A stretch of DNA of 27,210 nucleotides. It comes from UBA9647 sp049522195. GTDB lineage: Bacteria > Bacteroidota > Ignavibacteria > UBA10030. Position 1 is the first letter of the stretch. Each line of letters opens with the position of its first letter. Of the stretch, positions 8,471-12,549 are shown piece after piece. The notes under the pieces are model-generated. The model worked only from the letters and a program-made list of their open reading frames with translations. It did no database searches and had not been told where the DNA came from. The position numbers were made by a program, and so were the translations under genes. Location: assembly GCA_049522195.1 (NCBI GenBank), contig JBEKOB010000061.1, positions 1-27,210 of the forward strand, read 5' to 3'.

Positions 8471-8499
8471 TCCATTGTCAATGACTCATTGACAATGGA
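8471..8499. repeat. Perfect palindrome between convergent genes, possible bidirectional terminator
   Basis: Two perfectly complementary 14-base arms (8471-8484 and 8486-8499) flank one central base; the core is TTGTCAATGA / TCATTGACAA. The bases also fall in 7-bp steps beginning AT (8474, 8481, 8488, 8495). It lies just after pcm and before the end of the repressor gene on the other strand. It is AT-rich and has no T-run, so factor-independent termination is uncertain. Confidence 0.65.
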
Positions 8500-8522
8500 G
8501 AACGGTCGGCATTTGAACCAAC

Positions 8523-8550
8523 GGTTTACTCTTCACAATTCACTTTTCAC
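8523..8550 (-). repeat. Heptad repeat, inverted copy of the one at 17563
   Basis: Four 7-bp units (8523, 8530, 8537, 8544) end in TTAC or TTCAC. The reverse complement contains GTGAAGAGTAAAC, also present at 17570-17582. Over 20 bases the two places differ at one position. The element lies in the pcm/repressor convergent gap, 15 bp from the repressor stop codon. Confidence 0.65.
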
Positions 8551-8564
8551 CATCCGGAATCAAC

Positions 8565-9215
8565 CTAGACGCTTTTGATCACCTTCACCACCCTCCACAC
8601 AAACGACACATCTTTCTTTCGCACTGCCATCGGTTCGTATTCCGGGTTGAGCGGAATGAGATGGATGAACTGATCCTCTATTTTCACCCGCTTCACCGTA
8701 TCCTCATCATTCACACGCACAACGCAGATGTCGCCGGTGCGTGACTCGAGCTTTGGGCTGACGACAATGATGTCGCCGTCCTCGATGCGCGGCGCCATGC
8801 TGTTTCCTTTCACTTCCAGTGCAAATGCATTTGAATCTTTGATGTCGTCAACCGTGATGTATTTCTCCACGTAGTCGGGGTGGAACATCAGGCTTGGTGC
8901 TCCGCCGGGAACCGAGGAGAGGAGCGGGAGCGAGACAAGTTCAACGCGTTTGTAGCGACTCGTCGGCAATGGAATCACCTTTGACTTCGCCTGGGACCTT
9001 GCATACATCTCACTGGTGCCGGTGAGAAGCCAATGGGGTGCAACGCCGGTGACCTTCGCGATGCGCATGAGATAATTGCTGTCGGGCACCTGCTCGCCCT
9101 TCTCCCACCGTTGAACGGTGCGCGTCGCCAGGTCGAGCTTTGCTGCGAGCTTTGCCTGATCCATTTCTTTCTGTGTCCGTGCCTGGCGGATTCGTTGCGC
9201 AATAGAATGCTTCAT
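8565..9215 (-). CDS. XRE-family repressor with S24 (LexA/CI-like) autoprotease domain
   Basis: A 216-residue transcriptional repressor. Residues 1-60 are a helix-turn-helix (MDQAKLAAKLDLATRTVQRW); residues ~95-216 are a peptidase S24 domain of the LexA/CI type, which normally cleaves itself when RecA filaments form on damaged DNA. The catalytic pair is visible: Ser139 in KGNSMAPRIEDGD and Lys175 in DEDTVKRVKIED. The expected cleavage position, 34 residues before the Ser as in LexA, is Gly104-Gly105 in SVPGGAPS, where LexA has Ala-Gly. The frame is open further upstream to 9323, but the start at 9215 is chosen because AAGGA lies 7 bases before it and the HTH begins there. Divergent from the DUF72 gene across a region with two dyad operators, so it probably represses itself and the cassette. 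Inducer and targets are inferred. Confidence 0.88.
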   Translation of the reverse strand: MKHSIAQRIRQARTQKEMDQAKLAAKLDLATRTVQRWEKGEQVPDSNYLMRIAKVTGVAPHWLLTGTSEMYARSQAKSKVIPLPTSRYKRVELVSLPLLSSVPGGAPSLMFHPDYVEKYITVDDIKDSNAFALEVKGNSMAPRIEDGDIIVVSPKLESRTGDICVVRVNDEDTVKRVKIEDQFIHLIPLNPEYEPMAVRKKDVSFVWRVVKVIKSV

Positions 9216-9324
9216 GAGAAAATCCTTCGCGTGGAAGAGCGAGAAGAACCTTTGGTTAAATGGTGATTGGTTAATTAGTCGATAGTCGCTGTTCTTTGTT
9301 TCTTGGCGGCGCAATATTCTCAAA

Positions 9325-9338
9325 TGACAATTTTGTCA
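9325..9338. promoter_or_regulatory. Probable operator 1 (TGACA-N4-TGTCA)
   Basis: A perfect dyad TGACAATTTTGTCA in the intergenic region between the repressor and DUF72 genes. On the minus strand it overlaps a TTGACA -35-like hexamer (9339-9334), with a weak TATTGC 17 bp further on. Repressor bound here could therefore block its own gene. It shares the YGACA-N4-TGTCR form with operator 2; the centres are 32 bp apart, about three helical turns. Confidence 0.7.
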
Positions 9339-9347
9339 ATTTTTCTC

Positions 9348-9376
9348 TTGACAAGGCGACAAAAATGTCGTATGGT
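9348..9376 (+). promoter_or_regulatory. Sigma70-type promoter of the DUF72 gene
   Basis: TTGACA (9348-9353), a 17-bp spacer and TATGGT (9371-9376). The -35 is a full consensus match and the spacing is ideal. Transcription would start near 9383, leaving a leader of about 80 bases before the ATG at 9465. Confidence 0.7.
9357..9370. promoter_or_regulatory. Probable operator 2 (CGACA-N4-TGTCG) inside the promoter spacer
   Basis: A perfect dyad CGACAAAAATGTCG occupies almost the whole spacer between the -35 and -10 of the DUF72 promoter. A repressor bound here would occlude RNA polymerase. The arms are those of operator 1 with T/A changed to C/G at the outer position, supporting a single binding protein, most simply the adjacent S24 repressor. 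Confidence 0.7.
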
Positions 9377-9464
9377 TGGTGAGGCAAAGATAGGCAATTT
9401 TCCGGTTGCTGTCAAGCATATTCTGAAAACCATACAGGCACACAGTGGAGAAGGAGGAGATGTC

Positions 9465-10394
9465 ATGAATCTTGATCGGGAGAAAATCTATGTCGGGATG
9501 GGAGGATGGGATCTGGAGCCGTTCAGCAAGGTTTTTTATCCGCCGCGGCCCAAGAGGGATTTTCGGAAGCTGGAGTACTACAGTCAATTTTTCGACAGCG
9601 TCGAGATCAACGCCACCTTCTATAATACGTCGCTCTCGCCCGACCATGCGCGCCGGTGGCTGAACGACGTGTCGGGGAACAAGGATTTCGTCTTTACTGT
9701 GAAGCTCTTCCATGGGTTTACGCACACCTACACAGCGGACTACAAGGATGTGCGCGCCGTACACAGTATGCTGGAACCCCTCGAGGCCGCCGGGAAGCTG
9801 GGAGGATTGCTCATTCAGTTTCCGTATTCCTTTACCAATATCAGTGAGCGCCGGACGTACATGATGCAGCTCGCAAAAGCATTCCAGCCGCATCGCCTGT
9901 TCGTGGAAGTGCGGCACAACTCGTGGAACAGTCCGCTGATGTACAACTTCTTCCAGGAAAACAAACTCCACATGGTGAACGTCGATCTGCCGGGCATCAA
10001 GCAGCACATGCCGTTCACGTGCCAGTCGTGGAACGGCGCGGCGTACTTCAGGATGATGGGGAGAAATGTGCTGACGTGGGATCGCCCGTTCACAAAACAT
10101 CAAAGCGGAAACTATCTTGTCAGCGACCGGTACCATTATTTGTACAATGATCGTGAGCTCGGGCATTTGCTCACGTTGATCGAACAAATGCGTCAGCGCG
10201 GCAGCACAACGTTTGTGGTTTTTCACAACGACCCGGAGGCGAATTCGCTGGTGAACGGATTCCAGCTGCGGCATCTGGTGCGCCACAAACATCGTGTGCT
10301 CGTGCCGCAGAATCTCGTCGCAGCATTTCCCGCGCTGAAACAGATCAGCGCGCCGGTCAACGTACAGCATCCGTTGTTCGCGGAGGTGGCATAA
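9465..10394 (+). CDS. DUF72 family TIM-barrel protein
   Basis: A 309-residue DUF72 (YecE-like) protein. Family marks are visible in order: YVGMGGWDLEPF near the N-terminus, FFDSVEINATFYNTS, DFVFTVKLFHGFTHTY, GGLLIQFPYSF, RLFVEVRHNSW, AAYFRMMGRN and TTFVVFHNDPEANS. The biochemical role of the family is not settled; a nuclease or other nucleic-acid role has been suggested, partly from neighbourhoods with DNA-repair genes. The start is ATG 9465 with a strong AAGGAGGA at 9451-9458. A longer frame from 9303 would begin upstream of the promoter and is rejected. It is the first gene under the two-operator promoter, so it is predicted to be damage-inducible. It ends 16 bp before a heptad repeat and is convergent with the SRAP gene. 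Confidence 0.87.
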   Translation: MNLDREKIYVGMGGWDLEPFSKVFYPPRPKRDFRKLEYYSQFFDSVEINATFYNTSLSPDHARRWLNDVSGNKDFVFTVKLFHGFTHTYTADYKDVRAVHSMLEPLEAAGKLGGLLIQFPYSFTNISERRTYMMQLAKAFQPHRLFVEVRHNSWNSPLMYNFFQENKLHMVNVDLPGIKQHMPFTCQSWNGAAYFRMMGRNVLTWDRPFTKHQSGNYLVSDRYHYLYNDRELGHLLTLIEQMRQRGSTTFVVFHNDPEANSLVNGFQLRHLVRHKHRVLVPQNLVAAFPALKQISAPVNVQHPLFAEVA

Positions 10395-10409
10395 CAGGTG
10401 TGAACATGT

Positions 10410-10500
10410 GGCTTTTAGCTGATAGCTATTAGCTGTTAGCTAAAAGCTAATAGCCAAACGCTAATAGCTTCATGCTGAATGCTGAAAGCTGATCGCGATA
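10410..10500. repeat. Thirteen-unit GCT-core heptad repeat between convergent genes
   Basis: Thirteen consecutive 7-bp units, nearly all of the form NGCTNNN, start at 10410 and keep exact register to 10500 (AGCT recurs at 10417, 10424, 10431, 10438 and 10445). Because AGCT is self-complementary the array can fold. The best stem pairs GCTATTAGCT (10425-10434) with AGCTAATAGC (10445-10454). It fills nearly all of the gap between DUF72 and the SRAP gene and ends one base before the SRAP stop codon (10502). Confidence 0.85.
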
Positions 10501-10501
10501 G

Positions 10502-11221
10502 CTACTTCACTTCTTTTATACACTCCGCCGACTCATTGCGCGGATTGCTGACGAACGATGAAACGCGGTAGGCTTTCATCTTTTTTGCGGGGTAGGGGAG
10601 GAGGAGTTGTTTCAGATGTCCGGTGTCTTTATACGACCGGTCGAGCCACTGTTCGATGTGTTGCTCCGGCAGGATGACGGGCATGCGAGTATGAATCGGG
10701 GCCATCAACTCGTTCGGTTCGGTGGTGATGATGGTGAACGTGGGGCGCTCGTTTCCCTCTGCGTCCTTCCAGATGGAAAACAATCCGGCGAGCAGGATGG
10801 GAGTTTCGTCCTTCATCCGGATACACATGGGATGTTTTTCTTCAACCTTCTTTGACTTGCCGCGGACCTCTTGCGTCGTTGTCACTCGCTGCCATTCGTA
10901 GAACGCATCGGCGGGAATGAGGCAGCGGCTCCCCTTGAAATAGGGGGCGAACAGCTTGCTCTGGTCCAGCGTTTCGGCTTTGGCGTTGAAGGAGGAGAAA
11001 CCCGGTTTTCCGTCTTTCGACCAGTGAGGAATGAGCCACCATTGCATCGGCTCTGCAACGAGCTCGTCGTGCCGGACGGCAAATACGGGGAGGCGCTGCA
11101 TGGGAGAGGCATTGTAGCGCGGGAGTTCCTGAAACACCTTGTCTGTAAGTTTTGCTTTGTTGAGTGCTGTGTACGCAACGAGCACCTTTTTCCCATCGAT
11201 GATGGCGTAGCGGCCGCACAT
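10502..11221 (-). CDS. SRAP domain protein (YedK/HMCES type), abasic-site DNA-protein crosslinker
   Basis: A 239-residue SOS-response-associated peptidase family protein. Known members crosslink through Cys2 to abasic sites in single-stranded DNA and so protect stalled forks. All key residues are visible: Cys2 in MCGRY (with Met1 removed the Cys becomes N-terminal), Asn37 in PRYNASP, Glu109 in DAFYEW and His177 in IHTRMP. The WWLIPHW and FNAKAET segments are typical. Length fits. The ATG at 11221 follows GGAG on the minus strand. Its start codon is only 19 bp from the GTG start of the divergent RecA-like gene, so promoters must lie inside neighbouring coding sequence. It is not in the same transcript as DUF72. 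No YGACA-N4-TGTCR site was found beside it. Confidence 0.93.
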   Translation of the reverse strand: MCGRYAIIDGKKVLVAYTALNKAKLTDKVFQELPRYNASPMQRLPVFAVRHDELVAEPMQWWLIPHWSKDGKPGFSSFNAKAETLDQSKLFAPYFKGSRCLIPADAFYEWQRVTTTQEVRGKSKKVEEKHPMCIRMKDETPILLAGLFSIWKDAEGNERPTFTIITTEPNELMAPIHTRMPVILPEQHIEQWLDRSYKDTGHLKQLLLPYPAKKMKAYRVSSFVSNPRNESAECIKEVK

Positions 11222-11240
11222 AGAATAATCTCCGGAAAAC

Positions 11241-11978
11241 GTGGTGGTGAAAAATATGAAATTATCTCATGAAATGTCCGGCATCTCGCAGAGGAGATCC
11301 CAAGCCGATGTCGGGCATCTTCCAGGTCCGATTGCTTCCCAGGCGCTGGTGCAATCGTTTGTTGCGCCCCCTGGCAAGGTTTGTCTTCTGTACGGCGACA
11401 AGCTCATCTTCAATCTCTCGCTCAGGATGGCGGCCTATGCGATGGCGCAGGGGAGCTCCGTTGCGGTGGTGGATGGGTGCAACCGGTTCAACGTCCATCT
11501 TCTCTCCCGTTTTGCGCGTGAACGTCGTATTGACCCGGATGAATTTCTGCGCCGGATCTTCATCTCCCGCGGCTTCACCTGCTACCAGATGGAACAGGCG
11601 GTCAGTTCGCGGCTGCCGCTGTTTTTGGAGTCCATCGGTTCGAACATCGCGATGATTTTCGGCCTGCTCGACACGTTCTATGATGAGCAGGCGTCGTTCC
11701 GGGAAGTGCAGCAAATTCTGCGGCGACTGCTCGGGACCTTGCAGGAGATCAAAGCAAGCGGCGTTTCCGTGCTGCTGGCATGCACGGAATGGAACGTCCT
11801 GCCGAAGGAACGCAACCAATTGTTTACGACGCTCAAGACCGGGATGGATACGATTTACCGTCTCACAGACGATGGCACCAATCGGCCGGTGTTGTTGCTG
11901 GAGAAAGGGACAATGACCAGACAAGGTTCTCTTCAAGAAAAGCGGACCACGGATGAACACGGATTGATACGGATGTGA
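11241..11978 (+). CDS. RecA/RadA-like protein lacking the P-loop (ImuA-like accessory factor)
   Basis: A ~245-residue protein with a RecA-like fold outline but no Walker A: where RecA has GPESSGKT this has LLYGDKLIFNLS (49-60). Around it the fold reads normally: SVAVVDGCNRFN (73-84) matches the strand carrying RecA's Glu/Asp, a hydrophobic strand precedes LLDTFYDEQ (142-150), and GVSVLLACTEW (174-184) matches the next strand. ImuA, partner of ImuB and DnaE2, is likewise a RecA relative of reduced ATPase character; archaeal PolB2 genes also lie beside RadA-like genes. With the family-B polymerase downstream it may recruit or scaffold the polymerase. Starts possible at GTG 11241/11244/11247 or ATG 11256; none has a good Shine-Dalgarno. 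The last ~10 codons lie inside an intergenic-type repeat, so the native end was probably altered. Confidence 0.65.
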   Translation: MVVKNMKLSHEMSGISQRRSQADVGHLPGPIASQALVQSFVAPPGKVCLLYGDKLIFNLSLRMAAYAMAQGSSVAVVDGCNRFNVHLLSRFARERRIDPDEFLRRIFISRGFTCYQMEQAVSSRLPLFLESIGSNIAMIFGLLDTFYDEQASFREVQQILRRLLGTLQEIKASGVSVLLACTEWNVLPKERNQLFTTLKTGMDTIYRLTDDGTNRPVLLLEKGTMTRQGSLQEKRTTDEHGLIRM

Positions 11979-12037
11979 CGGATTTATTCGGACAAGACCA
12001 TCTGTGGAAATCCGTGCGGTTTCCGTGTGATCCGTGG
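11946..12037. repeat. Inverted repeat with CGGAT/ATCCG words overlapping the end of the RecA-like gene
   Basis: The left arm starts CCACGGATGAACACGG and repeats CGGAT every 9-10 bases to about 11984. The right arm (12008-12037) carries TCCGTG at 12011, 12022 and 12031 and ends ATCCGTGG, the complement of the left end. The step is 9-11 bp rather than 7. The first 33 bases are coding: they specify the C-terminal residues and stop codon of the RecA-like protein. Confidence 0.75.
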
Positions 12038-12061
12038 TTAAAAACATGAGCATGGGAGACG

Positions 12062-12094
12062 AAAGGAGCAATTGAGTATGGGGCGGACTGTCCC
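12062..12094 (+). repeat. Upstream duplicate of the 5' end of the 91-aa gene
   Basis: This 33-base stretch matches 12180-12212 at 26 positions, and all 7 differences are transitions. Both copies have a ribosome binding site (AAGGAG) and an ATG followed by GGGCG. The offset is 118 bases, not a multiple of three, so the upstream ATG (12078) opens a short frame that runs through the palindromes and does not enter the real gene. Read as a decayed duplication flanking inserted palindromes. Confidence 0.65.
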
Positions 12095-12101
12095 CTTTTG
12101 T

Positions 12102-12126
12102 TGTCCGAGAGTTGAACTCTCGGACA
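12102..12126. repeat. Perfect palindrome A (12-base arms, 1-base centre)
   Basis: The core GAGAGTTGAACTCTC extends to 12-base perfect arms around one central G. It lies between the two copies of the duplicated gene start and shares the central AGTTNAACT with palindrome B at 12134. No T-run follows, so it is not a typical terminator. Confidence 0.75.
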
Positions 12127-12133
12127 TGGGCCA

Positions 12134-12158
12134 TCTTCGACAGTTCAACTGTCGAAGA
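12134..12158. repeat. Perfect palindrome B (12-base arms, 1-base centre)
   Basis: The core CGACAGTTCAACTGTCG extends to 12-base arms around one central C. It has the same length and design as palindrome A, 7 bases away, with different outer arms. The CGACA and TGTCG ends equal the half-sites of operator 2 but with 7 rather than 4 bases between. It lies 38 bp before the ATG of the 91-aa gene. Confidence 0.75.
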
Positions 12159-12195
12159 ACAGCAGGCGTGTCATGCAAGGAAGGAGCGATCAGGT

Positions 12196-12471
12196 ATGGG
12201 GCGAACCGTCCCTACGTTTACCAATATCATTGACAGCGAAATCGCGAGTTGGTCGAAGTATCGCCGGGGGCTTCGCAAAGAGGACCAGGATGTGTTCGAC
12301 GACGTCTTCCGTGCGGCGAAACTCCACCTCGCGGAAAATTTTTATGCGATGCGAACAATTCCTTTTGAGAGCATTGTCGTTTCCATTGCAGTTGAGCAAC
12401 GAAAGTTGATTAAACAGTTGCAGGATCGGATCGTCCGGCTCGAAGGCCGGCTCGCCGATGAGAAACCATAA
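12196..12471 (+). CDS. Small helical protein of the polymerase cassette (91 aa), unknown function
   Basis: I do not recognise a family. The start is ATG 12196 with AAGGAG at 12181-12186; a longer frame from 12112 would begin inside palindrome A and is rejected. The protein is predicted mostly helical: a charged region around KYRRGLRKEDQDVFDDVF, then AAKLHLAENFYAMRTIPFE, and a C-terminal heptad-like stretch (LIKQLQDRIVRLEGRL) suited to a coiled coil. No membrane segment or signal. It lies between the RecA-like and polymerase genes on the same strand, 78 bp before the polymerase ATG, so a partner or bridging role in that complex is a reasonable inference. The first six codons fall inside the sequence duplicated at 12062-12094. 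Confidence 0.7.
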   Translation: MGRTVPTFTNIIDSEIASWSKYRRGLRKEDQDVFDDVFRAAKLHLAENFYAMRTIPFESIVVSIAVEQRKLIKQLQDRIVRLEGRLADEKP

Positions 12472-12488
12472 AATACCCACTGCTGGTC

Positions 12489-12503
12489 GGGAGCTCTGCT
12501 CCC
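12489..12503. repeat. Short palindrome before the polymerase gene
   Basis: GGGAGC, three bases (TCT), GCTCCC: perfect 6-base arms in the 78-bp gap between the 91-aa gene and the polymerase gene. It is the fourth inverted-repeat element between 11946 and 12503. No T-run follows. Confidence 0.5.
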
Positions 12504-12549
12504 AACTTTCCTGGCAGGATTGTGTTGAAACAATTCATTCTCAATCCCC

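Noticed and set aside
8471..8499. A further repressor operator (contains TGTCA and TGACA)
   Set aside because: The half-sites face outward, the reverse of the order in operators 1 and 2, and the site lies between convergent gene ends where no promoter is expected.
9216..9323. 36-codon upstream extension of the S24 repressor
   Set aside because: The HTH starts right at the inner ATG, which has AAGGA at the correct distance; the extension runs towards the promoter region.
9303..9464. 54-codon upstream extension of DUF72
   Set aside because: It would start upstream of the promoter and include both operators; the ATG at 9465 has a strong AAGGAGGA.
9336..10370. 344-codon minus-strand frame opposite DUF72
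   Set aside because: Shadow of the DUF72 gene; composition atypical and no start signal. The DUF72 motifs decide the strand.
10410..10500. CRISPR array
   Set aside because: The unit is 7 bp with no spacers and there are no cas genes in the window.
11262..12134. 290-codon minus-strand frame across the RecA-like gene and the repeats
   Set aside because: It runs through palindromes and the inverted repeat, has no recognisable features, and conflicts with the RecA-like reading.
12112..12195. 28-codon upstream extension of the 91-aa gene
   Set aside because: Its ATG lies inside palindrome A and it lacks a ribosome binding site; the ATG at 12196 has AAGGAG.
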